Assembly (NCBI GenBank): GCA_017555905.1
Contig: JAFZFP010000016.1
Location: 62,001-126,000 of the forward strand
Direction of reading: 5' to 3'
DNA from: Alistipes sp.
GTDB lineage: Bacteria; Bacteroidota; Bacteroidia; Bacteroidales; Rikenellaceae
Length of the DNA stretch: 64,000 bases
Shown: in pieces, positions 26,651 to 34,977 of the stretch
Position numbering within the stretch: position 1 is the stretch's first letter
Layout of the letters: every line of letters starts with the position of its first letter
The notes under the pieces: generated by a model
Told to the model about the DNA's origin: nothing
The model's database searches: none
The model's input: the letters and a program-made list of their open reading frames with translations, nothing else
Translations under genes and position numbers: made by a program

Positions 26651-27097
26651 ATGGAGTACCCCACACTAAACTACCCCGCCATACGCCTTCGCGCTCGTCG
26701 AGGGGCTAACGGACGCACAGAAATTTTCGATAAGGTGCGTGGCCGTTGGCTCGTACTTACGCCAGAAGAGTGGGTAAGGCGTCACGTCGTGGAGTATCTT
26801 AAGAGCGAGTGTGGCTTCCTCCCTCAGCAGATTATCGAGGAGCATCCTATAAACATAAATGGTATGACCCAGCGTGCCGACATCGTTGCCTTGGGTAGCG
26901 ATACACGTCCACTAATCGTCGTGGAGTGCAAAAAGCCAGAGGTAGCCATCAACCACGACGTTTTGTGTCAAGCCGTGCGCTACAACTCCATACTCCAATC
27001 GCCATACATAGTCATAACGAATGGAATCAACACTTATTGTTATAGTCTAAACGGAATGTCATACTCCCCAATAGACTACTTCCCTCACTACAGATAA
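26651..27097 (+). CDS. HsdR_N-like (HSDR_N_2) predicted nuclease
   Basis: 148 residues from the ATG at 26651. It begins YPTLNYPAIRLRARRG and contains a PD-(D/E)xK-like core: 'QRADIVAL' and 'PLIVVECKKPEV' (Asp ... Glu-x-Lys), with 'QAVRYNSILQSPYIVITNGI' following. This matches the HSDR_N_2 family, the nuclease domain of type I restriction subunits standing alone. It has no restriction partner beside it and is a common solitary gene in Bacteroidetes; role unknown. Not part of the type I system at 35-44 kb. Confidence 0.85.
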   Translation: MEYPTLNYPAIRLRARRGANGRTEIFDKVRGRWLVLTPEEWVRRHVVEYLKSECGFLPQQIIEEHPININGMTQRADIVALGSDTRPLIVVECKKPEVAINHDVLCQAVRYNSILQSPYIVITNGINTYCYSLNGMSYSPIDYFPHYR

Positions 27098-27193
27098 CTA
27101 CTATTCGGGCAAACAAAACCCAATATCGGCAGATAAAAGGGGAGCAAACGCTACTTTTTCTCACTCTTTTCTTGCTATCTTCATTCTATTTTG

Positions 27194-27201
27194 TAACTTT
27201 G
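27194..27201 (+). promoter_or_regulatory. -7 box for panC-panD
   Basis: TAACTTTG, 22 bases before the panC ATG. Confidence 0.7.
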
Positions 27202-27223
27202 CCCCATCATTCTAACTAAGGAT

Positions 27224-28060
27224 ATGAAAGTAGTAAATAGCGTGGCTGCTCTTAATGCAGCTTTGGCAGATTGCCCTAAGGAGGGCATCGGATTTGTGCC
27301 TACGATGGGAGCTTTGCACAACGGCCATAAGTCGTTGGTAGAGCGCGCTCGTAAGGAGAACGACACCGTTGTAGTAAGTGTCTTCGTAAACCCAACTCAG
27401 TTTAACGACAAGAACGATCTCAAGAACTATCCACGTACTCCAGAGGCCGACTGCGCCGTATTGGAGTCTGCAGGTGCCGATATAGTATTTATGCCTTCGG
27501 TGGAGGATATCTACCCAGAGCCAGATACCCGTGTATTCGACTTCGGCCTTATCGACAAGGTTATGGAGGGTGCTACACGTCCAGGCCACTTCAACGGTGT
27601 GGCTCAGGTGGTTAGCCGTCTATTCACTATGGTAAATCCTCGTCGTGCATACTTCGGCGAGAAGGACTTCCAGCAGATCGCTATCATCAAGGCGATGGTC
27701 GAGCAACTCAATATCGACATCGAGATTGTGGAGTGTGCTATCGTACGTGGCGAGGATGGCCTTGCCCTATCGTCTCGTAACGAACTCCTAACACCAGAGC
27801 ATCGCGCAGCGGCTCCACACATCTACGCCACAATCAGTCAGTGTGCCGAGAAGATGAAGACTATGACCCCTCAGGAACTTACCGAGTGGGTAGTAGCAAC
27901 CATCGACTCTAACCCATTGCTCAAGACCATTTATTTCGAGGCTGTAGATGCCAAGAGTATGCAGCGTGTGGAGAAGTGGAGCGACTCGGAGCGTATTCAG
28001 GGATGTTGCGCAATTCAGGCTGGCCAAATCCGCCTCATTGATAACATTCGCATTAAGTAA
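27224..28060 (+). CDS. panC: Pantothenate synthetase
   Basis: 278 residues, standard length. '[19 protein letters not shown]' (HNGH at 32-35) is the adenylate-forming motif; '[24 protein letters not shown]', '[21 protein letters not shown]' and '[14 protein letters not shown]' follow, and '[10 protein letters not shown]' matches the KMSKS-like loop. It joins pantoate and beta-alanine using ATP. panD, which makes the beta-alanine, lies 20 bases downstream. Confidence 0.97.
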   Translation: MKVVNSVAALNAALADCPKEGIGFVPTMGALHNGHKSLVERARKENDTVVVSVFVNPTQFNDKNDLKNYPRTPEADCAVLESAGADIVFMPSVEDIYPEPDTRVFDFGLIDKVMEGATRPGHFNGVAQVVSRLFTMVNPRRAYFGEKDFQQIAIIKAMVEQLNIDIEIVECAIVRGEDGLALSSRNELLTPEHRAAAPHIYATISQCAEKMKTMTPQELTEWVVATIDSNPLLKTIYFEAVDAKSMQRVEKWSDSERIQGCCAIQAGQIRLIDNIRIK

Positions 28061-28080
28061 GAAAACTAAAGACCCAAACT

Positions 28081-28431
28081 ATGTTTATCGAAAGGATGAA
28101 ATCGAAGATTCACCGTGTGCGTGTCACAGAGGCGAATCTAAACTACGTAGGTAGTATCACCATCGACGAGGACTTGATGGATGCAGCAGGACTCATCGAG
28201 GGTGAGAAGGTGCAAATCGTGAACAACAACAATGGCGAGCGCATCGAGACTTATGTAATTAAGGGTGAGCGTGGTAGCGGATGTATCTGCTTAAATGGTG
28301 CAGCAGCACGTAAGACTGCCGTTGGCGACATCGTTATCATTATGGGCTACGGCTTTATGGATTTCGAGGAGGCTAAGACCTTCCAGCCAAAGGTTGTGTT
28401 CCCTGACGAGCGCACCAACCGCATACTTTAA
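28081..28431 (+). CDS. panD: Aspartate 1-decarboxylase
   Basis: 116 residues. The self-cleaving Gly24-Ser25 site lies in '[13 protein letters not shown]'; cleavage would give the pyruvoyl cofactor on Ser25. '[21 protein letters not shown]' and '[11 protein letters not shown]' complete the family pattern. It makes beta-alanine from aspartate for the PanC reaction. A stem-loop follows at 28454-28484. Confidence 0.97.
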   Translation: MFIERMKSKIHRVRVTEANLNYVGSITIDEDLMDAAGLIEGEKVQIVNNNNGERIETYVIKGERGSGCICLNGAAARKTAVGDIVIIMGYGFMDFEEAKTFQPKVVFPDERTNRIL

Positions 28432-28453
28432 CAAGTCTACGACAACAAAATAG

Positions 28454-28484
28454 AGAGAGGACACCCTTTGGGGATGTCCTCTCT
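28454..28484. terminator. Stem-loop between panD and ispE
   Basis: AGAGAGGACA and TGTCCTCTCT arms between two converging genes. The T-run is poor, so termination strength is uncertain. Confidence 0.55.
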
Positions 28485-28490
28485 TCGTAT

Positions 28491-29306
28491 CTATCTCTCA
28501 ATCCGTTCGATATGGATAAAGATGTCGTTAGGTAAAGCCAACTCTGGTTCGTGGTCGTAGAGCGCAAAGAGCGCTGAGCCAGAGCCCGACATCGAGGCAT
28601 AGAGAGCGCCACTACGCAACAACTCCTCCTTGAGCGTAGCGATGGTTGGGTGAGCCAAGAGTATGTGTGGCTCGAAATCGTTTACTATGCTACCCTGCCA
28701 CTGTTCCATAGGCTTGGCTATCAACAACTTCAACTTTTGTTCGGGGATGCGTGGTTTAACACCACCATAGGCCTCACCCGTAGAGACTCCGAATGGGGGT
28801 TTCACAACTACAAGCCACAAGCCTCGCAAATCGACATCCACCTCCGACATAATCTCGCCCCTACCCTCACACAACATAGGGCGGTTATAGACAAAGAAGG
28901 GGGTATCGCTACCGAGTTCTGCGGACAACGAGACAAGGATGGACTTATCGAGACCAAGACCATAAATCTCGTTTATAGCCACGATGACTGCCGTAGCATC
29001 AGATGAACCACCACCAAGTCCCGCACCGAAGGGGACACGCTTATCGAGACGTATGGCAACACCTCCGATATCGTAGCGACTCTGCATAAGGCGTGCAGCA
29101 CGCACACACAAGTTCTTATCCTCGGGACAATCGACCTCAATCCCTACACCCGTGAACTCCACACCGCTACCAATGGCATCGACATCGACAACATCGTACA
29201 ACCCCGCGACGGGCAACATCACAGTCTCGAGGTCGTGGTAGCCATCCTCACGCTTACGCAAAACGTGGAGGCCGAGGTTTATCTTACAATTGGCTTTTAG
29301 GCGCAT
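28491..29306 (-). CDS. ispE: 4-diphosphocytidyl-2-C-methyl-D-erythritol kinase
   Basis: 271 residues. GHMP-kinase family: 'KANCKINLGLHVLRKREDGYHDLET' at residues 4-28 and the ATP-binding 'PFGAGLGGGSSDA' at 92-104; C-terminal 'YASMSGSGSALFALYD' is the third GHMP motif. It phosphorylates CDP-methylerythritol in the MEP pathway of isoprenoid synthesis. It is 9 bases after the zinc-ribbon membrane protein gene on the same strand. Confidence 0.96.
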   Translation of the reverse strand: MRLKANCKINLGLHVLRKREDGYHDLETVMLPVAGLYDVVDVDAIGSGVEFTGVGIEVDCPEDKNLCVRAARLMQSRYDIGGVAIRLDKRVPFGAGLGGGSSDATAVIVAINEIYGLGLDKSILVSLSAELGSDTPFFVYNRPMLCEGRGEIMSEVDVDLRGLWLVVVKPPFGVSTGEAYGGVKPRIPEQKLKLLIAKPMEQWQGSIVNDFEPHILLAHPTIATLKEELLRSGALYASMSGSGSALFALYDHEPELALPNDIFIHIERIER

Positions 29307-29315
29307 ACTCTACCG

Positions 29316-29690
29316 CTAAGCCTCAACGGCAACCGCTAAGATTAGACCGATAAAGATCAACGCAAAGCAACCGAGCATAATCCACATAGGCACCTTTGCC
29401 CAAGTGATTGAGGTCTTGCCATAATGCTCAGCATAAAAGATATTGCCATCCTCCCAACTAGTATCCGACTTGAAGTAATAGACAAGCGAGACTACACCTG
29501 CAGGCCAAAATAGCACCAACGCAACAATAGACCACACAAGGCTTGTGTAGGGGTTAGGCGACTGGCCATTACGTGTATTTGTCGAAGGAGACGAAGGTGT
29601 GCTATCGTTAAAGATAAAGCCACAATGAGGACATACATTGATAGTTGAAGCCACGAGGCCACCACACTCAGGACAATTTCTTGCTGCCAT
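29316..29690 (-). CDS. Zinc-ribbon plus CD225/dispanin-like membrane protein
   Basis: 124 residues. N-terminal zinc ribbon Cys 6, 9, 20, 23 (CPECG...CPHCG), a Ser/Thr/Pro/Asn linker, then two membrane helices: 'SLVWSIVALVLFWPAGVVSLVYYFKSD' and 'PMWIMLGCFALIFIGLILAVAV'. The first helix with 'PAGVVSLVYY.K.D' resembles CD225/dispanin proteins, found in many bacteria with unknown role. Own TATCTTTG box at 29738-29731. Confidence 0.8.
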   Translation of the reverse strand: MAARNCPECGGLVASTINVCPHCGFIFNDSTPSSPSTNTRNGQSPNPYTSLVWSIVALVLFWPAGVVSLVYYFKSDTSWEDGNIFYAEHYGKTSITWAKVPMWIMLGCFALIFIGLILAVAVEA

Positions 29691-29730
29691 ACTATATAAT
29701 ATTGTTTTAGTCGTTATCGGTTATATTCAA

Positions 29731-29738
29731 CAAAGATA
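29731..29738 (-). promoter_or_regulatory. -7 box for the zinc-ribbon protein and ispE
   Basis: TATCTTTG on the minus strand, 40 bases before the ATG. Confidence 0.65.
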
Positions 29739-29807
29739 CTATTTTTTTCGCATAAAGGCGGTATAGTTATTGAAAAAGATTGGTTGAAACTTTTAAATTT
29801 TACGATT

Positions 29808-30686
29808 ATGAGATCTTTCAACACAACAAAAACCATCGCTTTAGCCACCCTCCTGCTCGCCATAGGCACAGTGGCACAGGCTCAGAGCAACCAACAAGTA
29901 ATGGTCAAGGAGTGGCGCGATGGCGACTACATCGTACGTCGCTACATCGTTGCAAACGACACGCCACACCAAGCCGAGTATGAGATACACTACGCCATAA
30001 ACTCGGCAACCACAGCCACCGACTTCGACCAAAATGGTGAGGAGATAGGGCGCTTGGACAACTTCTTCAATCAACTCAAGAACGACACCCTCCGCCACGT
30101 ATCGAGCATCGCCATCACGGGATATGCCTCGCCCGACGGCACACCTAAGTTCAACAGCAACTTAGCACGCCAACGAGCCCAGCAACTCGGCCAGATGATA
30201 GCGCAACGATACAACCTCAACGGCAGTAATATAACAATAACCTCGCACGTGGAGCCGTGGAGCGCAACGACAGACGCCATAGAACACTCCTCACTAAAGA
30301 ACCGCAACGAGTTGGTGACCTTGGTAAACTCCGACAAGGCCCCTATGGCCGTAGACTATCAGCTTAAGGGTGAAGGTCAGGCGTGGCAGTGGCTCAAGAG
30401 TGATGTGTTGCCAGATATGAGACGTGCGGTAGTGACGGTATCATACACCGAGGATGGTATGGAGGATAGGCGCGAATATTCGCCCAGCAGACCTCAGACA
30501 CGCGAAGTTATCATCATGGAGGAGATAGAGGTGCCTAAACACCACAACAAGGAGGCACACCACAAAGATAAGAGGCACGACAAAGAGGAGAAGCACAAAC
30601 GAAAGAGAGATGTCGTGGTTGTGAATGAATGGGAGGGCATAATAATCGACTTAGGCGCCGCAACTGAGGGTTATGCCGAGGAATAA
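29808..30686 (+). CDS. Exported OmpA-like (DUF3868-related) protein with His/Lys-rich tail
   Basis: 292 residues from the ATG at 29808 (MRSFNTTKTIALATLLLAIGTVAQA signal peptide). 'YEIHYAINSATTATDFDQNGEEIGRLDNFF' and 'SSIAITGYASPDGTPKFNSNLARQRAQQLGQMI' are an OmpA/MotB-like fold that may bind peptidoglycan; in Bacteroidales such proteins often accompany fimbrial genes, but none are here. The tail (about 245-270) is extremely rich in His, Lys, Asp and Glu. Its role is not known; metal or surface binding is possible. Confidence 0.7.
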   Translation: MRSFNTTKTIALATLLLAIGTVAQAQSNQQVMVKEWRDGDYIVRRYIVANDTPHQAEYEIHYAINSATTATDFDQNGEEIGRLDNFFNQLKNDTLRHVSSIAITGYASPDGTPKFNSNLARQRAQQLGQMIAQRYNLNGSNITITSHVEPWSATTDAIEHSSLKNRNELVTLVNSDKAPMAVDYQLKGEGQAWQWLKSDVLPDMRRAVVTVSYTEDGMEDRREYSPSRPQTREVIIMEEIEVPKHHNKEAHHKDKRHDKEEKHKRKRDVVVVNEWEGIIIDLGAATEGYAEE

Positions 30687-30730
30687 CGCTCAATAATTTA
30701 GGGTGACGAAATAAACAAATCGTGAAAAAA

Positions 30731-30762
30731 TTTGCAAAAATAGATAGGTTTTCGTATCTTTG
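30731..30762 (+). promoter_or_regulatory. Complete -33/-7 promoter of the 94-residue protein gene
   Basis: TTTG at 30731-30734 and TATCTTTG at 30755-30762, separated by 20 bases, the expected Bacteroidetes spacing. Confidence 0.8.
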
Positions 30763-30795
30763 CATAATAGCAAATTAAACTAAAACCAAAATATT

Positions 30796-31080
30796 ATGGC
30801 AAATCTTAGATTTTTAAAGAAGGAGATTGACTACCGCTTGGAGGAGTTCGCATTCGATTGCCACATGGCAATCTTCGTACAGCCTGGTAAGGAGGAGAAG
30901 GTAGTGGAGTTGATGCAGCGTGGCGTTGAGTTGCGCAACGTACTCTACGTTAAGGCGAACAACCCTGCTGAGCCTAAGAACCGTTCATTGGTGAAGAAGC
31001 ACTATGCTGCTTTGCGTCGTGATATGGTTGAGAGCTTCGCTGGTCTCTTCGCTGACCTCAGCGCAGTTTGCAACGAGTAG
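30796..31080 (+). CDS. Conserved 94-residue cytoplasmic protein
   Basis: 94 residues, no signal peptide: starts MANLRFLKKEIDYRLEEFAFDCHMAIF and ends 'MVESFAGLFADLSAVCNE'. It looks helical and acidic/basic mixed and appears to be one of the short conserved Bacteroidetes proteins without known function. A complete promoter, a strong terminator and codon use like the highly expressed genes support it as real. I do not assign a function. Confidence 0.8.
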   Translation: MANLRFLKKEIDYRLEEFAFDCHMAIFVQPGKEEKVVELMQRGVELRNVLYVKANNPAEPKNRSLVKKHYAALRRDMVESFAGLFADLSAVCNE

Positions 31081-31100
31081 TCTCCCTAAATAGTAGACAA

Positions 31101-31135
31101 GGGGCGTGTCCGACTGGACACGCCCTATTTCTTTT
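31101..31135. terminator. Bidirectional terminator after the 94-residue protein gene
   Basis: GGGCGTGTCC and GGACACGCCC with a 4-base loop, followed by TATTTCTTTT. Confidence 0.8.
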
Positions 31136-31150
31136 GGGTATGGTGCGAAA

Positions 31151-31699
31151 CTAAACCTCCATTCCCCTGCGTACCCTCGACAAGGTCTCGGCTGAAACAA
31201 GGCGCTTAGCCACAGCAAGGGCAAACTCCACGGAGAGACCCGCACCAGCTGCAGTGATAAGGTTGCCATCCTCAACAACACTATTACCCTCATAGACATA
31301 ATCGCCCATCTCGTCGATAACCGTAGAGTGGCACGTAAGCCTACTACCACGGCCGACACCCGAAGCGGCTAATACCGTAGGTGCGCCACAGATAGCCGCC
31401 ACAAGGCGACCCGAATTATAGTAGTGGCGAACCACGCTACAGACTGCCTCAGAACTTCTGAGGTTCAGATAGCCAGGGTTACCACCAGGCAGAATCAGCG
31501 CATCACCATCATCCAACATTTCCTCTCCAAGCACCATATCGCAACGGAGTGTAACAAGGCCGTGAGAGGAGGTGACATCGAGGCTCTCCCCCACCGCCAC
31601 ACGCACAAGTTCTACGCCTGCACGGTGCATAACATCTATCGGAGCCAAGGCCTCAACACACTCGAAGCCATCGGCCAAAAGGATATATACTCGCTTCAT
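31151..31699 (-). CDS. DJ-1/PfpI family protein
   Basis: 182 residues. 'VYILLADGFECVEALAPIDVMHRAGVEL' (Glu near 14-17), 'ALILPGGNPGYLNLR' and the nucleophile elbow 'AAICGAPTVLAASG' (Cys 104) define the DJ-1/ThiJ/PfpI fold. It may be a chaperone, glyoxalase or deglycase-like protein; the exact activity cannot be told. It lies 2 bases after aroB in the same operon. Confidence 0.9.
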   Translation of the reverse strand: MKRVYILLADGFECVEALAPIDVMHRAGVELVRVAVGESLDVTSSHGLVTLRCDMVLGEEMLDDGDALILPGGNPGYLNLRSSEAVCSVVRHYYNSGRLVAAICGAPTVLAASGVGRGSRLTCHSTVIDEMGDYVYEGNSVVEDGNLITAAGAGLSVEFALAVAKRLVSAETLSRVRRGMEV

Positions 31700-31701
31700 A
31701 C

Positions 31702-32718
31702 TCAGATAAATAGTCGTTCAAATTCATCGTATGGCAACTCTCTAACCACCACACTACCAATACGTTCGGGCAATACAACACGCAGGACATTATCTCTCTT
31801 CTTCTTATCCTGGCGCGTAGCCTTCACCACCTTTGCTATAGGCACAGGCAATTCGAGATTGAAGCCAAGCGCACGCAACAGTCTCTCAACACGCTCTGCC
31901 TCGCCACTCTCCATAATCCCCAATCGCACCGCAGCACGACCAATCATCGCCATACCGATAGCCACAGCCTCGCCGTGGTTGAACTCACGCGTGGTACGCT
32001 CGATGGCGTGGCCTATGGTGTGGCCCAAATTCAAGACCCTGCGTCGGCCACTTTCACGCTCATCCTCCTCGACAATAGCACTCTTCACGGCAACGGCACG
32101 AAGCACGACCTCTTGAAGAGCCTCCTTTGAGGTATAAATATCCTCGGCTACCCTACTCTCTATATAGTCGAAGAGTTGCGAATCACCAACAATAGCACTC
32201 TTAACAACCTCGGCCATACCTGCACGCAACTCCCTCTTAGGTAGTGTAGCAAGCATCTCAACGTCGGAAATTACGAAACGTGGGTGGACAATGGTACCCA
32301 CCATATTCTTGTAGTCGGCAACATTTACGCCATTCTTACCACCAATAGAGGCATCGACCTGACCAAGCAGTGTGGTGGAGACAAAGCCGAAATCGAGACC
32401 TCGCATATAGGTTGCAGCGACATAGCCCGTGATATCTGTGACGATACCACCACCGATGCCCAACAGGAAGGTAGAGCGGTCAGCACCCATAGCCATAAGG
32501 CGGTCGTAGAGCGTAGCCACCGTAGCGAGACTCTTATTAGCCTCTCCACTGCCAATGATTATATTCTCGTAGCGTCGGACCAGATCGGGATAGAGCCTAT
32601 CGATAGTGGCATCTGTGATAACCACCACACGCGACTTTGGCAACACTTCGTTCAAGAGGGTTGCAACACGTCCTACGTACAACTTCGTAACCCCTTTTAT
32701 GCTAAGTTGAGCATCCAT
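31702..32718 (-). CDS. aroB: 3-dehydroquinate synthase
   Basis: 338 residues from the ATG at 32718 (MDAQLSIKGVTKLYVG). The ATG at 32757 is in frame but only about 8 bases from the predicted transcription start, so the later start is preferred. NAD-binding 'GIGGGIVTDITGYVAATYMRGLDFGFVSTTLLGQVDASIGGKNGVN' (split here at about residues 90-135) and 'RRVLNLGHTIGHAIE' carry the zinc ligands. It makes 3-dehydroquinate in the shikimate pathway. The C-terminal third is shorter than in longer AroB proteins. Confidence 0.95.
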   Translation of the reverse strand: MDAQLSIKGVTKLYVGRVATLLNEVLPKSRVVVITDATIDRLYPDLVRRYENIIIGSGEANKSLATVATLYDRLMAMGADRSTFLLGIGGGIVTDITGYVAATYMRGLDFGFVSTTLLGQVDASIGGKNGVNVADYKNMVGTIVHPRFVISDVEMLATLPKRELRAGMAEVVKSAIVGDSQLFDYIESRVAEDIYTSKEALQEVVLRAVAVKSAIVEEDERESGRRRVLNLGHTIGHAIERTTREFNHGEAVAIGMAMIGRAAVRLGIMESGEAERVERLLRALGFNLELPVPIAKVVKATRQDKKKRDNVLRVVLPERIGSVVVRELPYDEFERLFI

Positions 32719-32771
32719 ACTATATCGTTTTTCGACAACGGCACATCGTGGCGCCATACTATATGTTTATA

Positions 32772-32779
32772 CAAAGGTA
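32772..32779 (-). promoter_or_regulatory. -7 box for aroB
   Basis: TACCTTTG on the minus strand; its position decides the aroB start at 32718. Confidence 0.7.
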
Positions 32780-32838
32780 GTAAAATAATCCTTATTATAG
32801 CACTTATAATACCCAACATAAATTTAATTTAGGTTTTA

Positions 32839-32870
32839 TTTGCAAATAGTTTAAATGTTTTCTAAATTTG
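32839..32870 (+). promoter_or_regulatory. -33/-7 promoter of the malate dehydrogenase-family gene
   Basis: TTTG at 32839-32842 and TAAATTTG at 32863-32870, 20 bases apart; 72 bases of leader before the ATG. Confidence 0.7.
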
Positions 32871-32942
32871 CAATGATTTTGGTTTAACCTACGAGAAGAA
32901 CAAAAGACAACTAAATAATAACATTTAAAATTAAGTAAAACT

Positions 32943-33935
32943 ATGGCTTTTCTTACAAACGACAAGCTCGTTATCGTTGGTGCTGCCGGTATGATCGGCT
33001 CAAATATGGTACAGTCTGCCCTTATGATGGGTCTTACCAGCAACATCTGTCTCTATGACGTATTCTCTCCAGAGGGCGTGGCAGAGGAGATGCGCCAGAG
33101 CGGTTTCGACAATGTAAACATCACTGCAACAACTGACGTTGCTGAGGCTTTCAAAGATGCTAAGTACATCATCTCTTCAGGTGGCGCTCCACGTAAGGAG
33201 GGTATGACACGCGAGGATTTGTTGAAGGGCAACTGCGAGATCGCAGAGCAGCTCGGTAAGAACATCAAGACATACTGCCCAGATGTTAAGCACGTAGTTA
33301 TCATCTTCAACCCTGCTGACCTCACTGGTCTTGTAACTTTGCTCTACTCTGGTCTTAAGCCAGGTCAGGTTACTACCCTCGCAGGTTTGGATACCACACG
33401 TCTTAAGAGCGCTTTGGCTAAGAAGTTCGGCGTTATGCAGAGCGAGATCGAGGGCTGCGCAACTTATGGTGGTCACGGCGAGCAGATGGCAGTATTCGGC
33501 AGCGCAGTAAAGATCGCTGGTCGCAACCTCACTGACATCATCGGTACAGAGGAGTTCCCTGCTGAGGAGTGGGAGCAGATGAAGAAGGATGTAACACAGG
33601 GCGGTGCTGCTATCATCAAGCTCCGTGGCCGTTCATCTTTCCAGAGCCCATCATACCTCTCAGTTGAGATGATTCGCTCGGTAATGGGTGGTGAGCCTTT
33701 CCGCTTCCCTGCTGGTACTTACGTTTCTAACGAGAAGTACAACCACATTATGATGGCTATGGACACTGTTCTCGACCAGAACGGTTGCTCATACAAGATG
33801 CCTGTAGGTACTGAGGAGGAGCTCGCTAAACTCGATGCTTCTTACGCTCACCTCTGCAAGATGCGTGACGAGTTGGTAACCTTGGGTATCGTTCCTGCTA
33901 TCGAGGAGTGGTCAAAGATCAACCCAAACTTGTAG
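32943..33935 (+). CDS. mdh: Malate dehydrogenase (lactate/malate dehydrogenase family)
   Basis: 330 residues. NAD-binding 'KLVIVGAAGMIGSNMVQSAL' at residues 8-27; 'SSGGAPRKEGMTREDLLKGN' supplies the substrate-loop Arg residues; 'IIFNPADLTG' replaces the usual 'NPVD'; the catalytic His lies in 'CATYGGHGEQMAVF'. The double Arg loop favours malate over lactate. The family is clear; malate as substrate is an inference. Highly biased codon use suggests strong expression, as expected for fumarate or succinate fermentation. Confidence 0.9.
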   Translation: MAFLTNDKLVIVGAAGMIGSNMVQSALMMGLTSNICLYDVFSPEGVAEEMRQSGFDNVNITATTDVAEAFKDAKYIISSGGAPRKEGMTREDLLKGNCEIAEQLGKNIKTYCPDVKHVVIIFNPADLTGLVTLLYSGLKPGQVTTLAGLDTTRLKSALAKKFGVMQSEIEGCATYGGHGEQMAVFGSAVKIAGRNLTDIIGTEEFPAEEWEQMKKDVTQGGAAIIKLRGRSSFQSPSYLSVEMIRSVMGGEPFRFPAGTYVSNEKYNHIMMAMDTVLDQNGCSYKMPVGTEEELAKLDASYAHLCKMRDELVTLGIVPAIEEWSKINPNL

Positions 33936-33973
33936 TAGAATAGACTACAACGACGCTCAGCGACGTATAAACC

Positions 33974-34013
33974 ATCGGGGCAGGAGGGAGTTTCCTAAAT
34001 GCCCCGATTTTTA
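33974..34013 (+). terminator. Terminator of the malate dehydrogenase gene
   Basis: ATCGGGGCA and TGCCCCGAT with a nested AGGA/TCCT inner stem, then TTTTT. Confidence 0.85.
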
Positions 34014-34041
34014 ATTGCACAATTATATATAGGTATATACT

Positions 34042-34401
34042 ATGAAGATTGCAGTTCCTACACGCGACGGACATATTGACGACCACTTCGGCCACTGCGC
34101 CTACTACACCATCTTCGATATCGAGGATAACCAGATCGTCGCTACCTCACGCCTCGACTCACCAGAGGGTTGTGGCTGTAAGTCGAATATAGCATCCGAG
34201 ATGGAGGCTATGGGCATCAGCGTGATGCTCGCAGGAAATATGGGTCAGGGCGCAAAGAATAAACTCGAGAGCCACAACATCAAGGTCATCCGCGGCTGTA
34301 AGGGTATCGTCGAGATGGTCGTGCGTGCCTACCTCCTTGGCCTGGTCACCGACTCTGGCGAGGGTTGCTCCCACCACGAGTGCCACAGCGACAATAAATA
34401 A
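34042..34401 (+). CDS. NifX/NifB-type iron-molybdenum-cofactor-binding-like protein
   Basis: 119 residues. 'MKIAVPTRDGHIDDHFGHCAYYTIFDIED' and 'VMLAGNMGQGAKNKLESHNIKVIRGCKG' define the dinitrogenase iron-molybdenum cofactor family (NifX/NafY/MTH1175). In non-diazotrophs these small proteins bind iron-sulfur or other metal clusters; no nif genes are near. The C-terminal 'GEGCSHHECHSDNK' adds a Cys/His metal-binding end. Confidence 0.88.
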   Translation: MKIAVPTRDGHIDDHFGHCAYYTIFDIEDNQIVATSRLDSPEGCGCKSNIASEMEAMGISVMLAGNMGQGAKNKLESHNIKVIRGCKGIVEMVVRAYLLGLVTDSGEGCSHHECHSDNK

Positions 34402-34478
34402 TGGTTTTTCACAACACCTTGATACTCAATAACAACAGAAAAAAGTCGCAAAATGTTGCAAAAATTATTGCTAAAAAA

Positions 34479-34509
34479 TTTGCAGATTCAAAAATAAGCA
34501 GTATATTTG
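34479..34509 (+). promoter_or_regulatory. -33/-7 promoter of tRNA-Leu
   Basis: TTTG at 34479-34482 and TATATTTG at 34502-34509, 19 bases apart, 24 bases before the tRNA. Confidence 0.75.
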
Positions 34510-34533
34510 CACACCATTTCAGAGAAATCTGAT

Positions 34534-34617
34534 GCCCAGATGGCGGAATCGGTAGACGCGCTGGTCTCAAACACCAGTAGGTTCACCCCTGTGCCGGTTC
34601 GACCCCGGCTCTGGGTA
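34534..34617 (+). tRNA. tRNA-Leu (anticodon CAA)
   Basis: Acceptor arms GCCCAGA and TCTGGGT, D-arm with GGTAGACG, anticodon stem CTGGT/ACCAG around CTCAAAC (anticodon CAA), long variable arm typical of tRNA-Leu, and T-arm GCCGGTTCGACCCCGGC. No CCA is encoded. A hairpin with T-run follows at once. Confidence 0.95.
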
Positions 34618-34620
34618 CTA

Positions 34621-34651
34621 AGAGAGAAACGAGAGTTTCTCTCTTTTTTTT
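34621..34651 (+). terminator. Terminator of tRNA-Leu
   Basis: AGAGAGAAAC and GTTTCTCTCT with a 4-base loop followed by eight T. Confidence 0.9.
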
Positions 34652-34660
34652 GTCTGTATT

Positions 34661-34773
34661 GAGTGGCGAGAGAGTACAGCATGCTGTACATCGTGTATGC
34701 TTTGTTGGGTGTTGGCAAGCGTGCTTGCCACGCCCAACAAGCCACCCACAGGCTACGCCTATTCTCGCCACTC
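34661..34773. repeat. 113-base nested inverted-repeat structure
   Basis: Outer arms GAGTGGCGAGA (34661-34671) and TCTCGCCACTC (34763-34773) are exact. Inside are a perfect 16-base palindrome GTACAGCATGCTGTAC (34674-34689) and a long imperfect hairpin, TTGTTGGGTGTTGGCAAGC (34702-34720) against GCTTGCCACGCCCAACAA (34723-34740). It fills the gap between tRNA-Leu and hsdM; the rest, to 34977, is AT-rich with no gene and no convincing promoter box. It may be a REP- or MITE-like element. Confidence 0.75.
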
Positions 34774-34977
34774 TATCCCTGCCCATCTCCGCAGTACTCA
34801 CCTTAATTGGCGATTGTCAGAAGTTGTCAAAACTATATAGTCCTACCAAAAATTATTTTTAGGTAGGGCTCTTTTCTCTTTATAAACTTCAAAACTTTCC
34901 CATCCAACCACGAAATAACAAAAAACGATAATTTATTCGCAAATTTTTACTACTTTTACTACAAAATTTCAACTACT

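Noticed and set aside
26651..27097. A missing partner of the type I system for the HsdR_N-like protein
   Set aside because: The gene is about 8 kb away, has its own promoter, and lone HSDR_N_2 proteins are common in this phylum; the hsd operon already has a full HsdR.
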